Below are positions 17,700 to 27,355 of a stretch of DNA of 64,000 bases, in pieces. Each line of letters opens with the position of its first letter. Position 1 is the first letter of the stretch. Origin of the DNA: Lachnospiraceae bacterium (GTDB lineage: Bacteria; Bacillota_A; Clostridia; Lachnospirales; Lachnospiraceae); contig SFGN01000007.1 of the NCBI GenBank assembly GCA_004556565.1, positions 1 to 64,000 on the forward strand, given 5' to 3'. Below the pieces are notes generated by a model, which saw only the letters and a program-made list of their open reading frames with translations, searched no databases and was not told where the DNA came from. Position numbers and translations under genes: made by a program.

Positions 17700-19215
17700 T
17701 GCCTCCTACCCTGGTCATCATCATACCGACCTGATTTTTATCTGTCTTTCTTGCATCTACAATACCGCTGACCTGACCGCCGCAGAGAACCAGGATCCGA
17801 TCACATAATTCAACCAGGACATCCAGATCCTCACCGACAAAGATGACAGCCACACCTTTTTTCTTCTGCTCGTTGATCTGTTCATATATCGTATAAGAGG
17901 AATTGATGTCCAGTCCGCGCACTGCATAAGCAGTCAAAAGCACTGTAGGTGCGGAAGCAATCTCACGTCCCACCAGCACCTTCTGAACATTTCCTCCGGA
18001 CAGCCGGCGCACCGGGGTAGTAATTCCGGGCGTCGATACCCCCAGATGCTTTACCACATCCTCGGCAAGCTTCTTTGGATACCGGCGGTTGGTAAACGGT
18101 GAAGGTCCCCGCCGGAAGGAACGGAGCATCATATTATCCGTAATGTCCATATTACCTACCAGTCCCATTCCGAGTCTGTCCTCCGGAACGAAAGAAAGAG
18201 AAACTCCCATCTCTGCAATTCTGAGGGGATCCTTCCCAATCAGCATTTCTTTGCTTCCGTCATCTTCCACATAGTTGATTGTTCCGGATTCTGTAACCTG
18301 CAGTCCGGCAATAGCTTCCAGAAGTTCCTTCTGCCCGCATCCTGAGATTCCGGCAATTCCAAGAATCTCCCCGCTGTTCGCAGTAAAGGATACGTCCTTC
18401 AGCTTCAGAATCCCCTCCTCGCTTCGGACCGTAAGTCCCTGCACCTCGATACGCGGTTTCGGATTCACCGGTTTGGGCCTGTCTATATTCAAGGTTACCG
18501 CATGCCCAACCATCATATTGGTCATTTCGGTCACATTGGTATCTTTGGTCGCCATGCTGCCGATATAACGACCGTCACGAAGCACCGCCACCCGGTCAGA
18601 CAGGGATTCTACTTCATGCATCTTATGAGTAATGATGACAATTGCCTTGCCGTCATCGCGCATCTTGCGAAGCACATTAAACAGCTTCTCTGCCTCCTGC
18701 GGAGTCAGCACCGCCGTCGGTTCATCCAAAATCAGAATATCTGCACCGCGATACAAAACCTTGACGATTTCCACGGTCTGTTTCTGAGAAACGGACATGT
18801 CGTAAACCTTCTGTCTGGGATCAACTTCAAATCCATACTTTTTACAGATTTCCTCTATCTTTGCGGAAGCCTCTTTGATATTCAGCTTCCCTTCCAGTCC
18901 CAGAATAATATTCTCTGTTGCAGAAAGCACATCTATCAACTTAAAATGCTGATGTACCATGCCAATGCCAAGGTTTAATGCATCTTTTGGTGATTTGATA
19001 ACCTCTTCTTTTCCATTAATAAAAATCTGTCCTTCATCCGGAAAATAAATGCCTGAAAGCATGTTCAGCAAAGTGGTCTTTCCACTTCCATTTTCTCCCA
19101 ACAAAGCCAAAATCTCTCCCCGGTAAATATCCAGATTGACTTTTTCATTGGCAATTACGGATCCAAAGGTTTTTGAAATGTTTCTCATCGAAACGGCAGC
19201 TATTTTGGTTTCCAT
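17683..19215 (-). CDS. Nucleoside ABC transporter ATPase (NupO-like), two ABC domains
   Basis: Fused double ATPase of 510 residues. Domain 1 has Walker A GENGSGKTT (about 40-48), signature DMSVSQKQTVEI and Walker B ILILDEPTAVL. Domain 2 has a degenerate Walker A GISGCGQKE, the signature RLSGGNVQKVLVGRE and a degenerate Walker B (LLTAYAVRGLD), as is normal for sugar and nucleoside uptake ATPases. It provides the energy for the two permeases that follow. It is separated from the lipoprotein gene by 179 bases containing a terminator. Confidence 0.92.
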   Translation of the reverse strand: METKIAAVSMRNISKTFGSVIANEKVNLDIYRGEILALLGENGSGKTTLLNMLSGIYFPDEGQIFINGKEEVIKSPKDALNLGIGMVHQHFKLIDVLSATENIILGLEGKLNIKEASAKIEEICKKYGFEVDPRQKVYDMSVSQKQTVEIVKVLYRGADILILDEPTAVLTPQEAEKLFNVLRKMRDDGKAIVIITHKMHEVESLSDRVAVLRDGRYIGSMATKDTNVTEMTNMMVGHAVTLNIDRPKPVNPKPRIEVQGLTVRSEEGILKLKDVSFTANSGEILGIAGISGCGQKELLEAIAGLQVTESGTINYVEDDGSKEMLIGKDPLRIAEMGVSLSFVPEDRLGMGLVGNMDITDNMMLRSFRRGPSPFTNRRYPKKLAEDVVKHLGVSTPGITTPVRRLSGGNVQKVLVGREIASAPTVLLTAYAVRGLDINSSYTIYEQINEQKKKGVAVIFVGEDLDVLVELCDRILVLCGGQVSGIVDARKTDKNQVGMMMTRVGGSEKHE

Positions 19216-19284
19216 TATTTGTCCCCTTTCGAATTATTGGCTGTTCCGCCCTTTTTCTATCTTGTCGAAGACTCAACATTATAG

Positions 19285-19319
19285 AAAAAGGGCGGCGCTG
19301 CGAAAATCGCTGTGCCGCC
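19285..19319 (-). terminator. Intercistronic terminator between bmp and the ATPase gene
   Basis: On the minus strand a GC-rich stem (GGCGGC with GCCGCC, plus inner GCGA/TCGC pairing) is followed by CTTTTTC. A leaky terminator here would give more binding protein than transporter, a common arrangement. A second hairpin (19345-19367, arms GCAGGGCTT and AAGCCCTGC) lies between it and the lipoprotein stop. Confidence 0.7.
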
Positions 19320-19394
19320 AACTGCAGCTTATTATATGTTAAATGCAGGGCTTCATCCAAGCCCTGCCTAAAAAACATTTCTCATCTACAGAGA

Positions 19395-20630
19395 TTAGAA
19401 TGCAGTATCAAGAAGACTGATTCCGTCGATCTGTACATCGAAGTACGGAGCGGAACGGAAGTCTTCTCCGGACTCATGGAAGTAACCATCAATTACAACC
19501 TCATGATCCGGTGTATAATCTGCATCTGTATCCACGTCTGCTTCGTAACTTTCCAGGGCTGCGCCGTCTACAGTAAATGTAGAAATATCGAAGACATGTA
19601 TTTTGCCGGCAATCAGGTCAGCTTTTGCTGCATCGATTGCTTCCTGAGTTCCTTCAGCTACGGCAGTACCAAGCTCGGTCAGCTCTACTGCACCGTTCTC
19701 AAGAGTTCCGCACCAGTCGGTATCAATCGCTTTTCCATCAGCTACGCATCCCATAGCATACTCAAAATACGGAGCCCAGTTGATTCTGGAAGATACAAGG
19801 AAAGTATTCGGGCATGCATTTACAGTGCTTCCGTTGTAGGAAACATTCGGAACACCTGCTGTCTCACAGGCAGTCGGTGCGCCCATGGAGTCTGCATGCT
19901 GGCTGATCAGTACACATCCGTTCTGAATCAGCTTGTTAGCGCCTTCCTTCTCTGCAGTCTCGTCATACCAGGAACCTGTAAAGGTTACTTCCATAGTAGC
20001 ACTCGGGCAGACAGAACGTGCACCTAAGAAGAAAGATGTGTAACCGGAAATAACTTCCGCGTAAGTGAATGCACCAACGTATCCCATCTTAGCCTGATCC
20101 GCAGTAATTTCTCCGTTGTCAATCATCTCATTTAACTTCATACCTGCCGCGATACCTGCCAGGTAACGTCCGTCATAAATAGAAGCAAATGCATTGTGGA
20201 AATTGTCAAGATTCTCGGTATGGGCTTTTGTTCCGGTTGCATGGCTGAACTGTACTTCCGGATACTCTTTTGCAGCTTCAATCATGTAATCCTCGTGACC
20301 AAAGCTGTCAGCAAAAATGAAGTTGCATCCTGCATCTGCAAGCTCACATGCTGCCTCATAACACTCCTGTCCTTCCGGGATGTTGGTTTTCAATACATAC
20401 TCAATACCCAGCTTGTCACATGCTTCCTTAGCCGCGTTCATGAAATTCAGGTCGTATGTAGAGTTCTCATCATGTAAAAAAATAAACCCTGCCTTTACAG
20501 TAGAAGTTTTTGTTGTTTCTTCCCCTGTTGTTGTGCTCTCATCTGTGTTTTTTGCTGAAGATCCACATCCTGCCAGAGCAGCAACTGTCAAAGCCACAAC
20601 TGTTAACAAACTAATCAGTTTCTTTTTCAT
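19395..20630 (-). CDS. BMP-family nucleoside-binding lipoprotein
   Basis: Extracellular substrate-binding lipoprotein of 411 residues. The signal peptide MKKKLISLLTVVALTVAALA leads to the lipobox LAGC with Cys22, followed by a Ser/Thr-rich linker. The mature part has BMP family elements such as GFIFLHDENS, DSFGHEDYMIEAA and GIAAGMKLNEM, and YVGAFTYAEVISGYTSFFLGA-type sequence (conserved YAEVISGYTSF). Relatives (BmpA, PnrA, Med) bind purine nucleosides. It is first in the importer operon, with AGGAGG before the ATG and a strong promoter. Confidence 0.9.
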   Translation of the reverse strand: MKKKLISLLTVVALTVAALAGCGSSAKNTDESTTTGEETTKTSTVKAGFIFLHDENSTYDLNFMNAAKEACDKLGIEYVLKTNIPEGQECYEAACELADAGCNFIFADSFGHEDYMIEAAKEYPEVQFSHATGTKAHTENLDNFHNAFASIYDGRYLAGIAAGMKLNEMIDNGEITADQAKMGYVGAFTYAEVISGYTSFFLGARSVCPSATMEVTFTGSWYDETAEKEGANKLIQNGCVLISQHADSMGAPTACETAGVPNVSYNGSTVNACPNTFLVSSRINWAPYFEYAMGCVADGKAIDTDWCGTLENGAVELTELGTAVAEGTQEAIDAAKADLIAGKIHVFDISTFTVDGAALESYEADVDTDADYTPDHEVVIDGYFHESGEDFRSAPYFDVQIDGISLLDTAF

Positions 20631-20671
20631 TGATTCTCCTCCTATGATTATCTGTTATCAACAACAGTGTC

Positions 20672-20701
20672 AGTATAAGCATCTACAGCTATTTTTGTCA
20701 A
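20672..20701 (-). promoter_or_regulatory. Promoter of the nucleoside-transporter operon
   Basis: On the minus strand, -35 TTGACA (20696-20701) and -10 TATACT (20672-20677) are spaced by 18 bases. The start ATG lies about 40 bases downstream. Confidence 0.8.
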
Positions 20702-21196
20702 GCGATGAATGAAAAATTGTGACGAATTTTATTGAAAAATCGCACAACTTTTTACAGCCATTACAACAGCCAGTATGACGTTCCAAAGATACGGAATCGA
20801 ATCTGAATTTGCCTCTGCTTTATTCCGTTCTTTTCTTTCATCGGCTTTCTTCGGAATTAAAATTCTTCAAATTCTTTTTTATAACCAACTGACATTTCTG
20901 CAGCTTGACTCCCGCATGCTTTGTCACAGCACAAATCAACGCAACTGCGCCTCAGATTCATTTACAATCTCTCTTGTCAGCATATTAATACAGATCTCTC
21001 CATAGACATTTTTTATCATCTATGGCAATTATATCAAGAAAAGAACAATAGTTTAAATATAAACGTGTCTATACACCAGTCTGCTATCCTCTATCAACTA
21101 AACATTATCTCCTTACTTCATAGGTGCACATCTTTTACCATCACAAGAGGGGGGAACAATGTGATCCCCTCATTAAAGCTTAGCGAAACCATAGCA
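20702..21196. other. Intergenic region between bmp promoter and CRISPR trailer
   Basis: About 500 bases with no convincing gene on either strand. The only structure I can point to is an imperfect hairpin at 21147-21171 (arms GAGGGG and CCCCTC) just beyond the leader-distal end of the CRISPR array. It has no T run, but could mark the end of the pre-crRNA. Confidence 0.4.
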
Positions 21197-24100
21197 ATTT
21201 CAATCCACGCTCCCACAAGGGGAGCGACGACAAAGATTACTACTTTAACATAGTTAAGACAATTTCAATCCACGCTCCCACAAGGGGAGCGACCGACATT
21301 GGTTACACCATTTGATAAATCACTATATTTCAATCCACGCTCCCACAAGGGGAGCGACTACTGCAGCTATTATCTTTTGCATCGGCGGAAAAATTTCAAT
21401 CCACGCTCCCACAAGGGGAGCGACAATAACAGCCTGGTCTCTTGCCAGCTGTCACCATTTCAATCCACGCTCCCACAAGGGGAGCGACTGTACCAGGAGG
21501 CGGGCTGTTCATTAAAAAATCGATTTCAATCCACGCTCCCACAAGGGGAGCGACGTTATCATTTGAGAATTATTCAGGGTTGCTGATTGATTTCAATCCA
21601 CGCTCCCACAAGGGGAGCGACGCTGACAACATTGTGAGCATTATTATCTTGTCGCAATTTCAATCCACGCTCCCACAAGGGGAGCGACATAACAAGGTGG
21701 TAGGAGCTATCCGTGAAGTGGCGGATTTCAATCCACGCTCCCACAAGGGGAGCGACTAGAGTGGATGATGACGGATTGTGCGAAGAAACAGATTTCAATC
21801 CACGCTCCCACAAGGGGAGCGACAAGCGGAAGCATCGAGAAAATCAGGAAGGGTGTATTTCAATCCACGCTCCCACAAGGGGAGCGACGGCGAACATATG
21901 AAAGGATGGTTGATATTATGAAATTTCAATCCACGCTCCCACAAGGGGAGCGACGATTCCGAAAGGAGCAAAGCGACTATATGTGTTTAATATTTCAATC
22001 CACGCTCCCACAAGGGGAGCGACTATCATTTGAGAATTATTCGGGGTTACTGATTGATTTCAATCCACGCTCCCACAAGGGGAGCGACATTTCCCTTCCG
22101 GTATCGTTTTTATCGCAGAAGAATTTCAATCCACGCTCCCACAAGGGGAGCGACGGAGATGGGGCTTAGGTGCATTCCGGATCAGCAGCAATTTCAATCC
22201 ACGCTCCCACAAGGGGAGCGACCGCTTCGTCTTCTGCAAAGTTATATCCATTGGAAATTTCAATCCACGCTCCCACAAGGGGAGCGACCATAGCCGGATT
22301 GGATTGGTGGGAGATTGCGGAATTTCAATCCACGCTCCCACAAGGGGAGCGACGACGCAGTATCGTTTTTGGATGCGACCAGCACAATTTCAATCCACGC
22401 TCCCACAAGGGGAGCGACGTTTATAGTAATCGCCGTAGCCTATGTAATTCAATTTCAATCCACGCTCCCACAAGGGGAGCGACGCTTGGTGAGTACGATA
22501 CGTTAAAGCGTGCAAAAATTTCAATCCACGCTCCCACAAGGGGAGCGACGGAGTTGCATCATTAACAAACTGACGGTAATCTTATTTCAATCCACGCTCC
22601 CACAAGGGGAGCGACGGTGTGTGAGGAGTTTTTAGACAATCTGAAAGCGATTTCAATCCACGCTCCCACAAGGGGAGCGACACACATTATGAGTTATAGG
22701 AGAGTGAGGTACGTATTTCAATCCACGCTCCCACAAGGGGAGCGACTGGTGGCGTTTCAGCCCTTCCACGCACAGGATCTATTTCAATCCACGCTCCCAC
22801 AAGGGGAGCGACATGAGGATTTATCAGACAAGATTAAAGACTTCCAGATTTCAATCCACGCTCCCACAAGGGGAGCGACCATAAGTATTTATGATGCATT
22901 TAATGAAATATCAATTTCAATCCACGCTCCCACAAGGGGAGCGACGGTAGTTTCAAAGTAACAAATTATGCCAATGAAATTTCAATCCACGCTCCCACAA
23001 GGGGAGCGACTTGGGGATGCCATTAAGTATCTCAAACGCGGATTATTTCAATCCACGCTCCCACAAGGGGAGCGACGGTAATTATAGCACTTTTTATCAT
23101 ATCGGTAAACAATTTCAATCCACGCTCCCACAAGGGGAGCGACAGCTGTAAAAACATTTACATTAGCTTTCAGTGATATTTCAATCCACGCTCCCACAAG
23201 GGGAGCGACGGCAAAACATGTACGGGATTTCCTGTCCTAACCATTTCAATCCACGCTCCCACAAGGGGAGCGACCTGCAGCCCTTGCGGCAGCAAAAGAG
23301 GCTGCTTCCATTTCAATCCACGCTCCCACAAGGGGAGCGACTGATTCCATTCCAGATGCTTTTTGCCAGAGAGAAATTTCAATCCACGCTCCCACAAGGG
23401 GAGCGACGAGAATACATGCGCTTCAACAAGGTTTCTCCGGAATTTCAATCCACGCTCCCACAAGGGGAGCGACTGTCATTTCTGCTCCAGTTATCCCAGA
23501 CATCCACAATTTCAATCCACGCTCCCACAAGGGGAGCGACAGACGGGCAATCCCACCCTTCTGTCAAAAGCATAATTTCAATCCACGCTCCCACAAGGGG
23601 AGCGACTCGATCATATGTCATATCAAGATGATCTTGACAATTTCAATCCACGCTCCCACAAGGGGAGCGACGGTTATGCCAAGTGGAAGTATGTATCATA
23701 AGGAATTTCAATCCACGCTCCCACAAGGGGAGCGACTTTGTCTGCGTTGGTATTTATCATATTTGATAGATTTCAATCCACGCTCCCACAAGGGGAGCGA
23801 CGGGCCAAGGCCGGGCAAATGCTCGGCGCGTCCAACATTTCAATCCACGCTCCCACAAGGGGAGCGACTGCGGGCCTATTCCATGCCGCAATCCGTGAAA
23901 GAATTTCAATCCACGCTCCCACAAGGGGAGCGACGTTGAGCCGGATCGTGCTCTGCTCGCGGGTGCTATTTCAATCCACGCTCCCACAAGGGGAGCGACG
24001 TTAGCCCGAAGGCGGTCATTGACATCACCAAGCTATTTCAATCCACGCTCCCACAAGGGGAGCGACGACGAGATCGCCGCCGGGATCCGCTGGCACTATA

Positions 24101-24263
24101 TTTCAATCCACGCTCCCACAAGGGGAGCGACGGAGGCGGCCCATGAGTAACCTGACCGCCCTCCTATTTCAATCCACGCTCCCACAAGGGGAGCGACCGG
24201 AACAAACCCTCCCGGCCCGCGCAGGAAGGAGATTTCAATCCACGCTCCCACAAGGGGAGCGAC
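21197..24263 (-). CRISPR. Type I-C CRISPR array, 47 repeats and 46 spacers
   Basis: I located 47 repeats by eye, the first at 21197-21228 and the last at 24232-24263. Each is 32 bases and, as read, identical; on the plus strand they start ATTTCAATCCAC and end AAGGGGAGCGAC. Spacing varies from 64 to 69 bases, giving spacers of 32-37. In crRNA orientation (minus strand) the repeat begins GTCGC, contains the stem GCTCCC/GGGAGC and ends ATTGAAAT, the classic I-C pattern. The leader and cas2 lie at the high-coordinate end, so newest spacers are near 24.2 kb and oldest near 21.2 kb. The absence of a degenerate terminal repeat is notable. Confidence 0.98.
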
Positions 24264-24443
24264 CGCAATTATGCACAAAATTCACCATAAAATATTGGCA
24301 TAACTCACAAAACAATTCAAAAGAAATAAAATAAATACAAATTTTTCAACAACAATTTACAATAAATAGAATCCTTTTTCTATCCCGGCTTTGATTTTGG
24401 GGTGCGAACGATCCCTGAAAAACATGTGAACTTTGATCTCGCA
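24264..24443 (-). promoter_or_regulatory. CRISPR leader
   Basis: The 180 bases between cas2 and the array are AT-rich near the first repeat and end TTTTGTGCATAATTGCG just before it on the minus strand. Further upstream an inverted repeat GTGCGA...TCGCAC (within about 24397-24441) follows the cas2 stop, with CATGTTTTTCAGGGATCG in its loop; similar features precede other I-C arrays. A weak promoter-like pair (TTGTTG, 17 bases, TTATTT) lies in the AT-rich part. It should drive pre-crRNA transcription and direct spacer insertion. Confidence 0.75.
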
Positions 24444-24734
24444 CTATAAAATCAATACCCCTTCTTGAGCAAAAACCTCCTTAGCTCCATAATGCTCAAT
24501 CTTATTCTCATAATTTTTGCCCAAATAATAAAACCGCAGACTATCCCGTTCTATATCGATAATATTCAGGAGCTGTGCTTTTAACAGTTTACACTGACCG
24601 GGATCTAAAATACATTCAAACACTGAATTCTGCACACGCTGACCATGGTTGACACACTGCTTTGCTACTTTGCGAAGCCTCCCCCGGCCTTTTGCATCTT
24701 CTGTATTTACATCGTATGTAATAAGTACAAGCAT
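24444..24734 (-). CDS. cas2: CRISPR-associated protein Cas2
   Basis: Cas2 forms the core of the spacer-integration complex with Cas1. From the ATG of MLVLITYDVNTED, preceded by GGAGG, the protein has 96 residues, normal for the family. The conserved Asp8 lies in TYDVNT at the end of the first beta strand of the ferredoxin-like fold. An upstream in-frame start at 24767 lacks a ribosome site. It is the last cas gene, next to the leader. Confidence 0.95.
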   Translation of the reverse strand: MLVLITYDVNTEDAKGRGRLRKVAKQCVNHGQRVQNSVFECILDPGQCKLLKAQLLNIIDIERDSLRFYYLGKNYENKIEHYGAKEVFAQEGVLIL

Positions 24735-24816
24735 GATATTACCTCCATGTAGATATTTGCAAATCAACGTTTTACTCTATGCAAACATAATTTGCTTCTT
24801 ACCATACCTTAAAAAC

Positions 24817-25848
24817 TTACTTCCACAGAAAAGGCGGATATCCATCGATATCTTCCCGAAGATATCTGGCAAGCAGCAAAGCCTGTATCTGGGGAACCAA
24901 TCCCCAGTAAATCTTTTCACTCAGGTATGGGTGAGTAAGCGTTTCCTTTTTTCTCTCCTGCCAAGCCGTCAGGAACTTTTTTCTGCCTTCATCCGTAAAC
25001 TCCACCGCACCACTCTCAGTAGTGGTAAAATGCTCTCTGCGGATCTGGCGGTTATTGACAAGAGTAAGGACAAAACGGTCCACCAGCACCGGGCGCAGTT
25101 CTTCCATCAGATCAAGCGCTAATGATTTTCTTCCCGGCCGATCCCTGTGCATAAAACCGACATATGAATCAAGTCCGGCTCCCTCCAACGCACCTGCACA
25201 ATCATTTGCCAATAAAGTGTATCCAAAAGACATCATAGCATTCATATAATCCTGCGGAGGTCTCTTATTTCTACCATGAAAATAAAAATCTTCCTTTTGG
25301 TTTAAAATAAGTTCATCAAAAATCCCAAAATAAATAGAAGCTGCCTCTCCCTCCAGACCACGCAAGGTATCCAAATTTGATTCTGATTTTATTTTATTCA
25401 TCGCTTCTGTCAAAACATGGATTGCATTCCTGCAGCGTTCTGCATCCACCCGTAATTCATGATCTCGTAAAGTTCTGTCAATTGACCACCGACAATTAAA
25501 TACTTTTCCGAGTATGAAATTTCTTGCAATAAAGCAACTGGAATCTTCGTTATCAGAGATCCGATACTGCTGCTTCCGTAGTAACACATTTCCTCTGCTT
25601 TCCCCTGCAACGCGACAGAGAAATTTCCCAAACGGATTGAAAAAGGCAAGATTGATTCCCCGCTTCGCACATGCTCCCATAAGTGCCGGTGTCGCCCCAT
25701 TATAAGAAAAAGAAATAATCCCCTCCAAGGTATGCAGCGGAAATTGCCCTGCTTTTTTCTTTTGGATTTCTACACAAACTGTTTCACCATCTAAAGTTAA
25801 ATATGCCTGTTCACTTGTTATAAAAAGAGTATTCAATAATTTCCGCAT
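24817..25848 (-). CDS. cas1: CRISPR-associated endonuclease/integrase Cas1 (type I-C)
   Basis: Cas1 catalyses integration of new spacers. The 343-residue protein shows the metal-site residues: Glu in LRGLEGEAA (166 or 168), His234 in GFMHRDRPGR and Asp246 in SLALDLMEELRP. It starts 2 bases after the cas4 stop. The N-terminal beta domain (MRKLLNTLFITSEQAYLTL) and length are typical of the I-C clade. Confidence 0.97.
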   Translation of the reverse strand: MRKLLNTLFITSEQAYLTLDGETVCVEIQKKKAGQFPLHTLEGIISFSYNGATPALMGACAKRGINLAFFNPFGKFLCRVAGESRGNVLLRKQQYRISDNEDSSCFIARNFILGKVFNCRWSIDRTLRDHELRVDAERCRNAIHVLTEAMNKIKSESNLDTLRGLEGEAASIYFGIFDELILNQKEDFYFHGRNKRPPQDYMNAMMSFGYTLLANDCAGALEGAGLDSYVGFMHRDRPGRKSLALDLMEELRPVLVDRFVLTLVNNRQIRREHFTTTESGAVEFTDEGRKKFLTAWQERKKETLTHPYLSEKIYWGLVPQIQALLLARYLREDIDGYPPFLWK

Positions 25849-25849
25849 A

Positions 25850-26506
25850 TCATTTCTCCGTCAAACTTGCCTCAATATAGGATGCTACCACCTTTGTTTT
25901 GGATAATCTGGGGACACATATTTCCTTTAAGGAACAGGCATTGCAGCCCTTCTTTGGCTTTACCTTAGGTGTATACCCCTTTTCCCACAATTCATGCATT
26001 TCTGTCAGCATACTTTTTACCTGCCCCCGCAGTCCCTCTGTAAATTCCACATAAGTTCTTCTTCGATTTTGACCATAGAAAAGACTTCCACCCGGAATAT
26101 CGCACAAAAGCATCTCCTCCAAACACATCGCCTGGGCACAAAGCTGAATCGCATCGGCATTGTTTTCCTTCGGTTCTCCCTTTTTATATTCTACCGGATA
26201 CGGCTGCCATCGCCCCTCAAACGAAAACAAAGTAATGCCCTGCTCCGATCTGTGAAATTCAACCACATCACAAATTCCTGACACGCCAAGTGTTGCTGAT
26301 TTTATATGCAATCCCCGTGTAATGATCAAATCTCCACGCTTTTCTGTGAACCCGGCATCATGTGCCTTTTTGTGAAACAGCTGTCCATCGATTGTCCGTT
26401 CATTTTCTGCCCATTGCTGCTCAATATGTATCAGCGCCCACTGTCTCCGGCAATATGCAAAATGCTGCAGGCCGGAAAGCATTAAAAAATCGTCTTCTTC
26501 GTACAT
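25850..26506 (-). CDS. cas4: CRISPR-associated exonuclease Cas4
   Basis: Cas4 trims prespacers and helps select the PAM during adaptation. The 218-residue protein carries the four Fe-S cysteines Cys19 (in FAYCRRQWAL) and Cys188, Cys191 and Cys197 (in CNACSLKEIC). RecB-nuclease residues are visible around CDVVEFHRSE and PVEYKKGE. It sits 3 bases after cas7 and 1 base before cas1, so it is surely co-translated with them. Confidence 0.95.
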   Translation of the reverse strand: MYEEDDFLMLSGLQHFAYCRRQWALIHIEQQWAENERTIDGQLFHKKAHDAGFTEKRGDLIITRGLHIKSATLGVSGICDVVEFHRSEQGITLFSFEGRWQPYPVEYKKGEPKENNADAIQLCAQAMCLEEMLLCDIPGGSLFYGQNRRRTYVEFTEGLRGQVKSMLTEMHELWEKGYTPKVKPKKGCNACSLKEICVPRLSKTKVVASYIEASLTEK

Positions 26507-26509
26507 ACC

Positions 26510-27355
26510 TTACATTCCTTCTATGATTTCAGGCTCTAAGTCAGGCAACATTTCTAATATTATATTATAATCCTCTACGGATGACGGTATCATAATCCCC
26601 TCTCTTAAAGATATCTTAATAGAATCATGTACTTTCGCTGCAGAATACTGACCAATTTTATTGTTATGCTTCCACCAATAAACCTTTACGACTTCCATAC
26701 TGCCATCGGGTCTGGCCGCGGATGCATCATTGACAAATAGCGTTCGAAGCGCTTCCTTTATTTTTTCTGCGTCCTCTTCCGAAAATCCCGTCTTTTCTGC
26801 AAGCTGTACATTGATAGACCCTTTAATCTTATAGAGACCAAACTCTACAAAATGCTTTGTTCCCATCGTATCCGAACTCTTCTTCTCTGCCGGTTCACTA
26901 TTCACACTTTTTGTAATCTGCATGCTGTTAATATCGACCGGCGAACAGCTTACCGCCTGATGAATGGAAACCGGTCCTCTGACCCCGACTGAAATACCAT
27001 CCTTTTTATCCGATTTAAACGCAAATACCTGTCCAAACGTTCTTACATCAATCCATGTCTCACATGCCTGTTTTGCATATTCATCGCTATTGTTACAGGA
27101 TGTAATGGTTTTAGCCGCGCGCTCACTGAGGGAAGAAAATCCATCCTCACTTCTCTCCGCAGATTGGACGAAAATTTTCTCCCCCATATCCTGCAGACGA
27201 TTGCGGATTTTTCTCTTAATACATACATCAGAAATCTCTCCATTTCCTGCATATGTCGTTCTCGGGCGGTTTCCATTTAACGGATCTCCATTCGGATTTG
27301 CGTTTGTCACTTTAACCAATACTACAAAATCAATTTTATTCTGCAAACTACTCAT
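26510..27355 (-). CDS. cas7: Cascade backbone protein Cas7 (Csd2, type I-C)
   Basis: Cas7 coats the crRNA in multiple copies in the I-C effector complex. The 281-residue protein begins MSSLQNKIDFVVLVKVTNANPNGDP and has the family motif NANPNGDP..NRPRT, plus DVRTFGQVFAFK and GVRGPVSIH. The gene overlaps the end of cas8c by 8 bases. Length matches Csd2 proteins, about 280-295 residues. Confidence 0.96.
   Translation of the reverse strand: MSSLQNKIDFVVLVKVTNANPNGDPLNGNRPRTTYAGNGEISDVCIKRKIRNRLQDMGEKIFVQSAERSEDGFSSLSERAAKTITSCNNSDEYAKQACETWIDVRTFGQVFAFKSDKKDGISVGVRGPVSIHQAVSCSPVDINSMQITKSVNSEPAEKKSSDTMGTKHFVEFGLYKIKGSINVQLAEKTGFSEEDAEKIKEALRTLFVNDASAARPDGSMEVVKVYWWKHNNKIGQYSAAKVHDSIKISLREGIMIPSSVEDYNIILEMLPDLEPEIIEGM

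Noticed and set aside
20775..21253. Short plus-strand open frames between the bmp promoter and the CRISPR array
   Set aside because: No ribosome sites or recognisable motifs; one runs into the CRISPR repeat.
21197..24263. Many short open frames across the array with repeating ISIHAPTRGAT or SLPLWERGLK-like peptides
   Set aside because: They are translations of the CRISPR repeat in different frames and have no ribosome sites.
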